Assembly: GCF_015476115.1 (NCBI RefSeq)
Contig: NZ_CP064295.1
Span: 3,156,001 to 3,220,000, forward strand
Direction: 5' to 3'
Length of the DNA: 64,000 nt
From: Aegicerativicinus sediminis
GTDB lineage: Bacteria; Bacteroidota; Bacteroidia; Flavobacteriales; Flavobacteriaceae
The notes beneath the pieces are model-generated. The model made no database searches. It was not told where the DNA came from and was given only the letters and a program-made list of their open reading frames with translations. A program made the position numbers and the translations under genes. Below are positions 34,001 to 42,433 of the stretch, piece by piece. Every line of letters starts with the position of its first letter. Position 1 is the stretch's first letter.

Positions 34001-34228
34001 CTGGTACCAGGGTTAAGAGGCCGATTTGGTTTTAATCTGGCGGCTATATTGGCTTATGGAAGTATACTAATGACCTATTTTGGGGTCAACTTTTATTTGT
34101 CTGGCTTGCATTCTTATGCTAGCGGCGATCAGATACTCAGTTTTCAGTTTATAGCGATTACCTTAGGTATGATAGCTTTACTTTCTTTATTAGCCTATAG
34201 AAAGTATAGAAAATTCTATGGTAAATAG
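31025..34228 (+). CDS. ccsBA: fused cytochrome c biogenesis protein CcsB-CcsA
   Basis: A 1067-residue System II heme-delivery protein. Residues 1 to about 460 resemble ResB/CcsB: membrane helices near 15-33, 50-68 and 80-100, a periplasmic beta-rich domain and another helix near 440. A hydrophobic segment near 475-497 ends in IQAQ, looking like a second internal leader. After a long periplasmic stretch, the CcsA part (about 760-1067) has the heme-handling tryptophan-rich WWD motif NESWGRYWGWDPKETWALI and flanking histidines (SGHAPWSDAYESM; MIHVAVIVASYG). It moves heme outward and joins it to apocytochrome c. It is encoded alone, with mscL following 61 nt later. Confidence 0.93.
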   Translation: MSFQKKVADILFSTRLTAILFIVFAVAMATGTILDRNMDTSPTPYTNTLIYNAWWFEAIMVFFVINFIGNIYRYNLLKREKWATFILHISFIFILLGAFVTRYFGYEGMMGIREGATENIFLSRDVYVTAYIDGDYEVGGQLQRRVVQEKVAFSERLDNELSIKTDYNGQPVTIDLVKFIKGAEKDIVPDDKGESFLKLVEAGDGRPHNHFLKEGEVQSIHNILISLNNKVEGAINISTDSTGIYIDSPYEGTYMTMATGANGKLVKDSIQPLYLRSRYVIGNMQLVFPKPVVKGKFGLVKKATILKGDEDGAVFKITTKGESKNVIVLGGQYLENPFENVEVGGLDFALKYGAKTLELPFSIKLNDFIAERYPGTEDSFSAFASEVTVYDEEKGDYNYRIFMNHILDHRGYRFFQASFDPDELGTRLSVNHDYWGTFITYSGYFMLYFGLMSILFSKFSRFGELKVKLEKVKSKKAKLFSLLLLFSLFTTTIQAQNAEDNHDHEGPQKPTKEQIDSIIAANIAPKEHSDKFGKLVVQDYSGRMMPMNTFASEVLRKLSKSDSYLNFDANQVMLSMQESPLFWYNVPIIYLKARKDDSLRKIIGVPKEAKYASLTDFLDDRGNYKLAPYLEEAYSASVPNAFQKEFKEADQRVNLLFSTLNGRTLKIFPIPNDDNNKWISPVEFKEGENAKINDSLYGSFINNSFNYYLSELYKAKQTKDFTSPEHLLEGFKRNQEKQGAEVMLSDRKVNTEILYNKYDIFKKLFSWYLYAGSLLFVILIVQIFKDRTKWVEWAIKFLKIAILILFILHTLGLIVRWYISGHAPWSDAYESMIYVAWATMFFGLAFGRKSELTMASTAFVTSMILMVAHWNWMDPAIANLQPVLDSYWLMIHVAVIVASYGPFTLGMVLGVTSLLLMILTNSKNRKKMGLNIQELTIINEMALTVGLVMLTIGNFLGGMWANESWGRYWGWDPKETWALISIMIYAFVIHMRLVPGLRGRFGFNLAAILAYGSILMTYFGVNFYLSGLHSYASGDQILSFQFIAITLGMIALLSLLAYRKYRKFYGK

Positions 34229-34289
34229 GTAGTTATTTACTTACTTCATTTTTATTTTTTGGAACGATTAATTAACCTAATCTATTAGC

Positions 34290-34748
34290 ATGAAATTTTT
34301 TCAAGAGTTCAAGGATTTTGCTGTAAAAGGCAATATGATGGATATGGCCATTGGTATCATAATAGGGGCGGCATTTAATAAGGTCATAGATGTTTTGGTG
34401 AAAAAGATATTGATGCCTCCATTAAGCCTATTATCATCAGGGATTAATTTACAGGATAAAAAACTTGTCCTTAGAGATAAGGAAGTTGGAGTTTCAGGGG
34501 ATTTAATCCATGAAGAAGTTGCAATAGGCTATGGTGAATTTTTTGAGGTAATGGTAGATTTTTTCATAATAGGCCTTACTATTTTTATCGTTGTGAAATT
34601 TATGAATAGACTGAAAGAACGCGCCCAAGATCCTACAGACCAAACAGTTAAAACACCAAAGGATATTGAATTGCTAACCCATATTTCTGATTTGATGGAA
34701 GAACAAAATTCATTATTGAAGGGGAATAGGGGAGAAAAAGATGTATAA
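34290..34748 (+). CDS. mscL: large-conductance mechanosensitive channel MscL
   Basis: A 152-residue MscL. The N-terminal amphipathic helix and first membrane helix read FFQEFKDFAVKGNMMDMAIG followed by IIIGAAFNKVIDVLV, the strongest family signature. The second helix lies near residues 85-105 (FFIIGLTIFIVVKFMNRL), and the C-terminus is the usual charged bundle. It forms a homopentamer that opens under extreme membrane tension. The 60 nt upstream carry no obvious promoter, so it may be read through from ccsBA. Confidence 0.96.
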   Translation: MKFFQEFKDFAVKGNMMDMAIGIIIGAAFNKVIDVLVKKILMPPLSLLSSGINLQDKKLVLRDKEVGVSGDLIHEEVAIGYGEFFEVMVDFFIIGLTIFIVVKFMNRLKERAQDPTDQTVKTPKDIELLTHISDLMEEQNSLLKGNRGEKDV

Positions 34749-34849
34749 TTTATTGTACATTGACCAAAATGAATCAAAGATTGACGATTTTCATTAACAT
34801 TTTTTTAAGAATAATTATTTTTACTACATTTAAAACACGTAACCGATAG

Positions 34850-35038
34850 ATGGATTTCTTTAAAAGATTAGGTAAGGCAACAACATTTATTTTAGTTCTG
34901 TGCATCGCCATTATTGCAGTGGCGGAATATTTATTCTTAAAAGGACACCAACTTCATGCCATTTTCATGGGATTATGGGTTCCGACGATTTTAGGCTTTA
35001 TGATAATTTTGAACCTGTTCAACAATGGACGCAAATGA
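34850..35038 (+). CDS. 62-aa two-helix membrane protein
   Basis: An unrecognised small protein with two predicted membrane helices (about 11-28 and 39-56) and short charged ends (MDFFKRLGK; NNGRK). A histidine-containing loop (KGHQLHA) joins the helices. Its last 14 nt overlap the start of a 35-aa membrane ORF in another frame, so the two are probably co-translated. No function can be given. Confidence 0.6.
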   Translation: MDFFKRLGKATTFILVLCIAIIAVAEYLFLKGHQLHAIFMGLWVPTILGFMIILNLFNNGRK

Positions 35039-35132
35039 TATAGTACTTTATTCTTCGATTTTTGTCGCCGTTTGCGTTGCTATATGGGCCTTATTGATGA
35101 TTCGGGCATATACACGTGCCGATAAGGATTAA
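35025..35132 (+). CDS. 35-aa single-helix membrane protein overlapping the 62-aa gene
   Basis: This frame starts inside the last codons of the 62-aa gene (ATG at 35025, 14-nt overlap) and reads MDANDIVLYSSIF, then one membrane helix (VAVCVAIWALLMIRAY) and a charged tail ending TRADKD. The overlap and composition suggest a translationally coupled small membrane protein. It is too short for homology-based naming. Confidence 0.5.
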   Translation: MDANDIVLYSSIFVAVCVAIWALLMIRAYTRADKD

Positions 35133-35170
35133 TTACTTTATCATTCCTTCAAAGTCTTAATTTAATTTTA

Positions 35171-35208
35171 TTTGGAAATTTTTAAAAAAATGATGCACAT
35201 TTGCATCA
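35171..35208 (+). promoter_or_regulatory. promoter and palindrome upstream of the MATE gene
   Basis: TTTG at 35171-35174 and CACATTTG at 35196-35203 (one mismatch to TAnnTTTG) lie 21 nt apart. Over the second box sits a perfect inverted repeat, TGATGCA (35191-35197) with TGCATCA (35202-35208) around CATT. Binding there would block the promoter. Confidence 0.55.
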
Positions 35209-35302
35209 CTATGATTGTATAAGATCCCACCAATTTATTAATTTTTTGATAATCAGCTTTTAATTAAAGCTGGGAGGTATAACTATTTTTTTATTCTTTT
35301 TT

Positions 35303-36709
35303 ATGCAATCATCAATTCAACTTATAAAAAAAGCAATTGTCAATTTCCCTGATGCCATAAAAGGTAAGCAGGAAGATTTTACTTCTGGTAGCTTAAGAAA
35401 AGCCATCTACATGCTTTCAATTCCAATGATATTAGAAATGTTGATGGAATCTGTATTTGCCGTTGTTGATATTTTATATGTTTCTCGGGTTAGTATTAAT
35501 GCGGTCGCGACAATTGGGTTAACAGAATCGGTCATAACTCTTGTATATGCCGTTGCTATTGGATTGAGTATGGCTGCAACTGCCGTGGTCGCCAGGAGAA
35601 TTGGTGAAAAAGACAATTCTGGGGCAAATACTGCTGCGGTACAGGTAATCATTCTGGGAATTTTTGTTTCATTAATCGTCAGTATAATTGGTATTCTATT
35701 CCCAAAGGATATTCTTCGATTAATGGGTGGGGAAACAGATTTAATTGAAGAAGGTTTTGGTTACACCAAAGTATTATTTGGTGGAAACATTACCATAATG
35801 CTGCTATTTATCATTAATGCTGTTTTCAGGGGCGCCGGTAATGCCAGTATCGCAATGAGGGCATTGATCCTATCTAATGGACTTAACATTATTCTAGATC
35901 CAATATTTATATTCGGATTTGGCCCTATTCCTTCATTCGGAGTTGAAGGGGCAGCCATTGCTACTACAATAGGCAGGGGTACTGCGGTATGTTTTCAATT
36001 AGCAATACTATTCAGAGGAAGTGGTAAATTAAAAATTAACTTAAGGGACTTTGTTCTAAAGTTCCAGGTAATGTGGAAACTAATAAAGGTCTCTTTGGGG
36101 GGCATAGGTCAATTTTTAATCGGAACTTCCAGTTGGGTGTTTTTAATGCGAATAATGAGTGAGTTTGGGAGCGAGGTGTTGGCGGGATATACCATAGCGA
36201 TTCGGGTTTTGATGTTTACGTTAATGCCAGCATGGGGATTAAGTAATGCCGCAGCAACATTGGTTGGACAAAATCTGGGGGCCGAACAACCAACTAGGGC
36301 AGAACGGGCCGTATGGAAAACGGGTAAATACAATACTCTATTTCTTGGTTTAGTTTCACTTATATATTTTATATGGTCGCCTACCATTATCTCTTTATTT
36401 AACGACCAAGAAGAAGTTGTACATTATGGAACCTTATGTTTGCGAATATTAGCAGCGGGTTATTTGTTTTATGGATTTGGTATGGTTGTTATTCAAGCAT
36501 TCAATGGAGCAGGAGATACTAAAACTCCAACATATATAAATTTTTTCTGTTTTTGGCTCTTCCAATTACCATTGGCATACTTGGCAGCTATCTCATTGGA
36601 TTTTGGTCCAGTTGGTGTTTTTTGGGCAATTAATTTAGCAGAAGTACTTATTGCAATTTGTGGATATATTTGGTTTAAAAAAGGCAGGTGGAAACTTACC
36701 CAAGTTTAA
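35303..36709 (+). CDS. MATE-family multidrug/sodium antiporter
   Basis: A 468-residue exporter with about 12 helices. The family is recognised by IPMILEMLMESVFAVVDILYVS near residues 40-60 and the matching repeat LGGIGQFLIGTSSWVFLMRI near 265, plus ATLVGQNLGAEQPTRAERAVWK in the second half. About 30 extra N-terminal residues before the transporter core are polar. It probably expels cationic toxins in exchange for H+ or Na+. It follows a palindrome-bearing promoter; the two tiny membrane genes upstream are unlikely to share its transcript. Confidence 0.93.
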   Translation: MQSSIQLIKKAIVNFPDAIKGKQEDFTSGSLRKAIYMLSIPMILEMLMESVFAVVDILYVSRVSINAVATIGLTESVITLVYAVAIGLSMAATAVVARRIGEKDNSGANTAAVQVIILGIFVSLIVSIIGILFPKDILRLMGGETDLIEEGFGYTKVLFGGNITIMLLFIINAVFRGAGNASIAMRALILSNGLNIILDPIFIFGFGPIPSFGVEGAAIATTIGRGTAVCFQLAILFRGSGKLKINLRDFVLKFQVMWKLIKVSLGGIGQFLIGTSSWVFLMRIMSEFGSEVLAGYTIAIRVLMFTLMPAWGLSNAAATLVGQNLGAEQPTRAERAVWKTGKYNTLFLGLVSLIYFIWSPTIISLFNDQEEVVHYGTLCLRILAAGYLFYGFGMVVIQAFNGAGDTKTPTYINFFCFWLFQLPLAYLAAISLDFGPVGVFWAINLAEVLIAICGYIWFKKGRWKLTQV

Positions 36710-36746
36710 TTTCATTATTTGTAATTTAGGGGTTTAATTAATCATT

Positions 36747-37922
36747 ATGAATTCTAAGGAATTGGGGTTAGATACCCTTTGTATTCATGCCGGAGAATTG
36801 GAGGATAAACAATTTAAGGGAGCTATTTCCCCTATTTATCTCTCTACGTCGTATGAATTTATCGATGAAGACCCCAAGAGGTATCCTCGAAACTTTGACA
36901 CTCCAAACCAACTTGCCGTTGCAGAGAAAATTGCAGCTATAGAACATACCGATAGGGCCCTTTTATTCGGTTCAGGTATGGCCGCTTTAAGCACGATGTT
37001 TTTGGCTATGTTAAAGCCTGGAGATCATTTGGTTGTTCAAAATACGGTGTATGGCGGCACCCATAACTTTCTTATGAAAGTATTAAGGAGATATAATATT
37101 GATTTTACCTATACAGATGGATATAGTGTTGCTGATTTTGAAAATTCTTTAAAACCGAATACACGTTTAATTCACATTGAAACACCTTCAAATCCACTTT
37201 TAACCATAACAGATATTAAAGGTGTAGCCGATTTGGCAAAATCTAAAGGAATTATAACTTCTATCGATAATACCTTTGCCACACCAGTTAACCAAATTCC
37301 CGCAGATTTGGGCATAGACCTAATTATACATTCTGCGACAAAATATTTTGGTGGTCATAGCGATATATTGGCTGGTGCAGTGGCGGGTCCGAATCATCTT
37401 ATGGAAGATGTCTGGGAAATTGGAAGAAATCTGGGGGGTAATCTTAGTGATCTAACAGTTTGGTTGTTAGAAAGGAGTATGAAAACTCTAGGTCTGAGAG
37501 TAAAAAAGCAGAATAAGAATGCTCAAAAAATTGCGGAATTCTTGGATGCCCATGCAGATATTAAAAGTGTGTATTATCCTGGGTTAAAATCTCATCCAGA
37601 GCATGACTTGGCTAAACACCAAATGCGAGGATTTGGAGGTATGATGTCATTTGAATTGTCTGATGGTATTGATCCCCTTAAATTTCAGAAATCCTTAAAA
37701 TTGATAAAAGCCTCAATGAGTTTAGCAGGGATAGAAACGACTGTTACCTCTCCATTTTTAACATCCCATGCTTTAATGACTCCTGAACAAAGGGCCGGAT
37801 TAGGGATTTCGGATAATTTAATTCGATTTTCTACTGGAATTGAGAAAGCAAAAGACCTAATGGACGACATAGAACAAGCTATAAAAATTTCGAAGAAAGA
37901 AAGTGTTCTTTCTACAAACTAA
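36747..37922 (+). CDS. trans-sulfuration PLP enzyme (cystathionine gamma-synthase/lyase type)
   Basis: A 391-residue Cys/Met-metabolism PLP enzyme. It carries LDTLCIHAGELEDKQFKGA at the start, FGSGMAALSTMFLAML at the cofactor phosphate site, and the PLP lysine in IHSATKYFGGHSDILAG near residue 200. Whether it makes cystathionine, cleaves it or acts on O-acetylhomoserine cannot be read from motifs. It lies 9 nt before bshB1, which suggests a supply of cysteine for bacillithiol. Confidence 0.92.
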   Translation: MNSKELGLDTLCIHAGELEDKQFKGAISPIYLSTSYEFIDEDPKRYPRNFDTPNQLAVAEKIAAIEHTDRALLFGSGMAALSTMFLAMLKPGDHLVVQNTVYGGTHNFLMKVLRRYNIDFTYTDGYSVADFENSLKPNTRLIHIETPSNPLLTITDIKGVADLAKSKGIITSIDNTFATPVNQIPADLGIDLIIHSATKYFGGHSDILAGAVAGPNHLMEDVWEIGRNLGGNLSDLTVWLLERSMKTLGLRVKKQNKNAQKIAEFLDAHADIKSVYYPGLKSHPEHDLAKHQMRGFGGMMSFELSDGIDPLKFQKSLKLIKASMSLAGIETTVTSPFLTSHALMTPEQRAGLGISDNLIRFSTGIEKAKDLMDDIEQAIKISKKESVLSTN

Positions 37923-37931
37923 CATTTAAAA

Positions 37932-38654
37932 GTGAATAAAGTAGATATTTTAGCTTTTGGATCCCATCCAGATGATGTGGAGTTGGGGTGTTCTGGTACT
38001 ATCGCTAAAGAAGTATCTAGAGGAAAAAGTGTGGGCATCATCGATTTAACCAAAGGGGAATTAGGCACCAGAGGCGATGAGCATACAAGGGCAGAGGAGG
38101 CGGCTGAGGCGACCAAAATTTTAAAGGCATCTTTCCGAGAAAATATGGAATTTGCTGATGGATTTTTTGTTAATGATAGAGAACACCAAATGGCATTAAT
38201 AAAAAAAATTAGAAAGTATCGACCCGATATCGTTTTTTGCAACGCCATTTTTGATAGACATATAGATCATGGCAAAGGAAGTGACCTTGTAAGTGATGCT
38301 TGCTTTTTGAGTGGGTTATTGAAAATTGAAACCTTTGATGAAAATGGGGACAAACAAGAACATTGGAGACCTAAACAGGTCTACCATTATATTCAATGGA
38401 AAAATATTAAACCAGATATCGTTGTTGACATAAGCGGCTTTATTGAAATAAAAATGCAATCGGTTTTGGCCTATAAAACCCAGTTTTATAATAAAGATAT
38501 TAAGGAGAATGAAACCCCAATAAGTAGTAAGAATTTTACTGACAGCATCATCTATAGGGCTAGGGATTTAGGCCGGTTAGTAGGGGTAGAGCACGGTGAA
38601 GGATTTACTGTTGAACGATATCCTGCGGTAGATAGTATTTTCGATTTAATTTAA
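37932..38654 (+). CDS. bshB1: bacillithiol biosynthesis deacetylase BshB1
   Basis: A 240-residue PIG-L/LmbE family zinc deacetylase with the BshB1 pattern: FGSHPDDVELGCSGT near residues 10-24, DLTKGELGTRG, and FDRHIDHGKGSDLV with zinc ligands. It removes acetyl from GlcNAc-malate, giving the amine that is joined to cysteine in bacillithiol synthesis. The start is GTG at 37932. It shares a transcript with the trans-sulfuration gene 9 nt upstream. Confidence 0.94.
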   Translation: MNKVDILAFGSHPDDVELGCSGTIAKEVSRGKSVGIIDLTKGELGTRGDEHTRAEEAAEATKILKASFRENMEFADGFFVNDREHQMALIKKIRKYRPDIVFCNAIFDRHIDHGKGSDLVSDACFLSGLLKIETFDENGDKQEHWRPKQVYHYIQWKNIKPDIVVDISGFIEIKMQSVLAYKTQFYNKDIKENETPISSKNFTDSIIYRARDLGRLVGVEHGEGFTVERYPAVDSIFDLI

Positions 38655-38678
38655 TCCCCGTAAAAAAAAATAAAACCT

Positions 38679-38709
38679 TTTGTAAAAAAGGTTAAATCGT
38701 TTACATTTG
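38679..38709 (+). promoter_or_regulatory. tRNA-His promoter
   Basis: TTTG at 38679-38682, a 19-nt spacer, and TACATTTG at 38702-38709 give a perfect Bacteroidetes housekeeping promoter, 27 nt upstream of the tRNA. This is one of the clearest signs of the phylum. Confidence 0.85.
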
Positions 38710-38736
38710 CACACGCATTTTTAAATGCGCCAAACG

Positions 38737-38810
<74 letters not shown>

Positions 38811-38821
38811 CGGAAAAATAA

Positions 38822-38851
38822 AAAAGCTTCCAAAATCTGGAAGCTTTTTTT
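38822..38851. terminator. bidirectional intrinsic terminator
   Basis: AAAAAGCTTCC and GGAAGCTTTTT form a perfect stem around AAAATCT, with A and T tracts at the ends. It stops the tRNA-His transcript and, on the other strand, the first M28 peptidase gene. Confidence 0.88.
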
Positions 38852-38857
38852 ATTCTG

Positions 38858-40459
38858 TTAAGGTTTTGTGACCTCTGCTTTATCTACTACAGGTCTGCTG
38901 ACACCATTGGCTAATTCCCAAGCGGTGTAAAAGACCAATCTTGCTCTATTTTCCATTAAATCATATTCAATTTTATCCGGTGTATCGCCTGGCCGGTGAT
39001 AATCGGCATGTGTGCCATTGAAATAGAAAATAATTGGAATGTTATGCTTTGCAAAGTTATAATGATCTGATCGATTATAGAATCGGTTTGGGTCTTTTGG
39101 ATCGTTATAAGTATAGTCAAAATTGATTTTGGTATACTTATTATTTACCTCTTCGCTTATTTGATGCAAATCTGAACTTAATCTATCTGACCCTATTATA
39201 TATAGATAATTCCTGTCGTTTTCATGTTTAGGATCAACTCTACCAATCATATCAATATTTAGGTTAGCAATCGTTTGATCTAAAGGAAAAACAGGGTCGG
39301 AATCAGCATAATAACGAGAACCTAAAAGTCCTTTTTCTTCGGCTGTAACATGAAGAAATACTACTGAACGTTTTGGTCGATGTCCATTTTCAACCGCTTT
39401 TTGGAAGGCTTCAGCAATTTCAAGAACCGAAATAGTTCCACTTCCATCATCGTCGGCACCATTATAAACTTCACCATCTTGTACGCCAACATGATCTAGG
39501 TGTGCAGAAATTATTAAATATTCATTTGGTAATTCTGCCCCAGGGATATATGCCACTACATTATGGGATTTAAGTTCGGCATTCTCTCTTTTAAGATCAA
39601 TTTTGATACTTTTAGACAGCACCTTAGGATCTGCACTTTCTCCAATTTCATTGTACAAAGCTTTAGCTAAATTGTCTCCAATCACAAAAGATAGAAATTT
39701 GTCATTTTCGTCTACCAAACCGACACTTCTACGGTCTGAGTTTTGAAATCTCTTGTAGAAGGAAGCCAAGGTTTCAAAACTTTCAGGTTCAAATAAAATG
39801 AACGCTTTAGCTCCCATTTCTTTGGCAGCCTCTTCTTTGGTTCTTCTTGCTTGTCTACCATTTGTCCATTTTGTTCCTTCAGAAGTACCAGTAGTGATGT
39901 AATTTCCATTGGCATCCTTCGGTTCTCCAGCTTTTGCCAAAACAACCTTTCCTTTTACATTTAGATTTTTGTAATCTGAATAATTTTCAGCTTTTATACC
40001 ATAACCAACATAAACTATTTCGCTAGCGCTAAAAGTTTCTGATGTATTTCCTTGAGAAACTGTAAGGTCTTCAATAAGTTTAAATGATTGCCCGTCTACA
40101 GATATAGTGGCATCAGGAAAACGTAATTCCTTAATTGGTACTTTTTGTAAATAATCTGAAACAGATGTTGATTTTGGAGAAGAAATTCCTTCGTCTTTAT
40201 AGTAATTCTTCAAATAATCTGTAGCCAATGCCTCGGATGGAGTACCAGCATCTCTTCCTTTAAATTCATCAGATGCATAAACCATCAACATGTCTCTAAG
40301 TTCCTCCGATGTAATGGTATTGGCATAAATAGATGGATCGGGAAGGGGGGCACGGGACTCAATAACAGGTTTTTCCTTGTCTACCTCTGCAGATTTGTTA
40401 CTGCTTCCACAACTAAAAAGCAGTAAACCTAGGCTTATTAAGCCAAATAATTGTTTCAT
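38858..40459 (-). CDS. M28 aminopeptidase-like lipoprotein with PA insert
   Basis: A zinc peptidase of about 533 residues, started at MKQLFGLIS so that the lipobox LLLFSCGSS is at the right place. The M28 metal ligands are in SAHLDHVGV, NGADDDGSGT, TAEEKGLLGS, NIDMIGR and NRSDHYNFA. Between the N-terminal helical part and the catalytic domain lies a PA-like insert (about 110-270), including GYGIKAENY and KVVLAKAGEP. It probably trims peptides at the cell surface. The next gene upstream, on the same strand, is a shorter paralogue without the PA region. Confidence 0.9.
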   Translation of the reverse strand: MKQLFGLISLGLLLFSCGSSNKSAEVDKEKPVIESRAPLPDPSIYANTITSEELRDMLMVYASDEFKGRDAGTPSEALATDYLKNYYKDEGISSPKSTSVSDYLQKVPIKELRFPDATISVDGQSFKLIEDLTVSQGNTSETFSASEIVYVGYGIKAENYSDYKNLNVKGKVVLAKAGEPKDANGNYITTGTSEGTKWTNGRQARRTKEEAAKEMGAKAFILFEPESFETLASFYKRFQNSDRRSVGLVDENDKFLSFVIGDNLAKALYNEIGESADPKVLSKSIKIDLKRENAELKSHNVVAYIPGAELPNEYLIISAHLDHVGVQDGEVYNGADDDGSGTISVLEIAEAFQKAVENGHRPKRSVVFLHVTAEEKGLLGSRYYADSDPVFPLDQTIANLNIDMIGRVDPKHENDRNYLYIIGSDRLSSDLHQISEEVNNKYTKINFDYTYNDPKDPNRFYNRSDHYNFAKHNIPIIFYFNGTHADYHRPGDTPDKIEYDLMENRARLVFYTAWELANGVSRPVVDKAEVTKP

Positions 40460-40585
40460 TTTTAAGCTATTAATAAGGGTTTTTAATATGAGCAATTTCT
40501 AATTCGAAATCAAATCTCGCTAAAATACAAATTGTTCAATCACCAAATTGGTATTCTATAACTAGTAGTATTAATTTTAACAAAA

Positions 40586-41620
40586 TTATCTGATTTTATC
40601 GGCAATGATGCGGTTGTCAGAGTTTGCGAGATACCACATGGTGGCAAAAATCAAACGAGTGCGTAAAGCCAAAAGTTCATAATCTATTTTTTCGGCTGTA
40701 TCGGTAGGTAAATGATAATCCTCATGCTCACCATCAAAATAAAAGATTACAGGTATGCCTTTTTGGGCAAAATTATAGTGGTCAGACCTGAAATAATATC
40801 TATTCGCGTCGTTGACATCATTTAGGGTATAATCTAAATTCAATTTGGTGAAAATATTATTTGCTTCTTGATTGATATAGTGGAGTTCTGTGCTTAAACG
40901 ATCTGCGCCAATTACATAAATATAATTTCTATCATCCTTATGTGCTTCGTCTACGCGCCCAATCATATCTATATTAAGGTCCGCCACAGTTTCTTCGATT
41001 GGAATTACTGGATTGTCCACATAATACAAGGAGCCATTTAAACCCATTTCTTCTGCTGTAAGGTGTAAAAACGCGACGTTACGTTTAGGTTTAATACCTA
41101 ATTTTGCAGCCTTTTGAAAAGCTTGGGCTATTTCCATTACCGCAGCTGTACCAGATGCATTATCATCCGCACCATAGTATATTGTCTCTCCATCTTTACC
41201 TAAATGATCTGAATGTGCTGAAACAATGACCGTTTCATTTGACTTTTCGCTCCCCTTTATATAAGCGATAACATTTTTAGATTCTTTAATATCCTCCTTG
41301 AAAAATTCTCTAGGAATGGTTTGGGTGTAAGAAGTTCCCAAAGGAGAGGGAATTTCCTCTTGGCGATAGAATTCCTCAAGATAGTCAACGGTTTTGTCGT
41401 GGCCACTTTCCCCAACCTTACGTCCCTCGAATTCATCTGAAGATAACTTGCAGACATGATCCCTTAAATCAGTCGGGCTGATACTTTTTGAAAATTGTTC
41501 AACTTGGGTCCTATTTTCAAAGGCAATCCCTTGCTTTAAACTTTCAATTCTCTGTTTGTAACTGTGCGTAGCACATGAGCCCACCAAACTCAGCGCAGAG
41601 GCGATGAGAAGTAGTTTCAT
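40586..41620 (-). CDS. M28 peptidase lipoprotein lacking the PA domain
   Basis: A 344-residue M28 peptidase with lipobox LSLVGSCATH. All five metal-binding blocks are intact: SAHSDHLGK, YGADDNASGT, TAEEMGLNGS, NIDMIGR, FRSDHYNFA. The N-terminal helix region SSDEFEGRKVG matches SDEFKGRDAG of the downstream neighbour, so the two are tandem paralogues. This copy goes directly from the N-terminal segment to the catalytic domain, having lost (or never gained) the roughly 160-residue PA-like insert. It is likely active but with a different substrate preference. Confidence 0.9.
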   Translation of the reverse strand: MKLLLIASALSLVGSCATHSYKQRIESLKQGIAFENRTQVEQFSKSISPTDLRDHVCKLSSDEFEGRKVGESGHDKTVDYLEEFYRQEEIPSPLGTSYTQTIPREFFKEDIKESKNVIAYIKGSEKSNETVIVSAHSDHLGKDGETIYYGADDNASGTAAVMEIAQAFQKAAKLGIKPKRNVAFLHLTAEEMGLNGSLYYVDNPVIPIEETVADLNIDMIGRVDEAHKDDRNYIYVIGADRLSTELHYINQEANNIFTKLNLDYTLNDVNDANRYYFRSDHYNFAQKGIPVIFYFDGEHEDYHLPTDTAEKIDYELLALRTRLIFATMWYLANSDNRIIADKIR

Positions 41621-41749
41621 TAATTAATCCCTTTAATTACAGCCAAATAAAAGAAAAATTTATTTAATACCGTTGGACATGTTTAAAAAGTTAATCCCTA
41701 GTTAATAACAGAGATGTTTTTGGATTGAGAAAGAGCTATTATTGTTTTT

Positions 41750-41992
41750 TTAATTTACCAAATCCAATAACGCTCTATAAGTAGTTAATGATAAAGCGAT
41801 TATGGTGATAATGAAGATTATTTGGATAGATTTTTTAGGATATGGTAAATGACGATCGGTATAGTATGCAAATAAACCACCCAACAGGGCCAATATACAA
41901 GGTATAAAGGCATAATTAGAATATGTTGTTAAGGATAAGATCAACCCTAACATTGAACATAAGAAACCGAAAATTACCATATTTTTTTTCAT
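41750..41992 (-). CDS. 80-aa membrane protein
   Basis: A small protein with three hydrophobic segments (about 4-22, 28-45 and 56-73), separated by the short charged loop TDRHLPYPKKS. I do not recognise a family. Two helices are clear and the third is probable. The gene stands alone, read away from the CsbD gene. Confidence 0.65.
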   Translation of the reverse strand: MKKNMVIFGFLCSMLGLILSLTTYSNYAFIPCILALLGGLFAYYTDRHLPYPKKSIQIIFIITIIALSLTTYRALLDLVN

Positions 41993-42223
41993 AACACTCC
42001 AAATTAATAAGATGAATGATTGAAATTAAAATAATATACACACTTGTATAGAAAACAAGTTTAAGTCATTTAAATGAAACTTCAATTAATCAACGCGTCC
42101 TAATTCTTAATAGAATCATAAAACTTTGGTTCTAAATGATTTGCGTCAATTTAGATTTGAATACAGCATAATTTGGTTACGGATATTCATCAACTTTGGG
42201 TTAACAACATAAATAAAATAATT

Positions 42224-42409
42224 ATGAACTCAGATCAAATAGAAGGAAAATATAAACAAATAAAAGGTGACTATAAGCAAAAGTATGCTAAGTTAACCGA
42301 TGACGAATGGGAGTATACAGAAGGTGGTTTTGATAAAGTAATCGGAAAGATTCAGGAGAAATACGGAAAAACCAAGGACGAAATCAAACGCGAAATAAGC
42401 GAGTGGTAA
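42224..42409 (+). CDS. CsbD-family stress protein
   Basis: A 61-residue CsbD-like protein with the signature IEGKYKQIKGDYKQKYAKLTD at the start and GKIQEKYGKTKDEIKREI at the end. I start it at MNSDQIEGK; the longer frame adds 17 residues out of keeping with the family. CsbD proteins are small, charged and general-stress-induced; no molecular function is proven. It ends at a strong terminator. Confidence 0.92.
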   Translation: MNSDQIEGKYKQIKGDYKQKYAKLTDDEWEYTEGGFDKVIGKIQEKYGKTKDEIKREISEW

Positions 42410-42433
42410 AAATAAACTCCAAATCATGAATAG

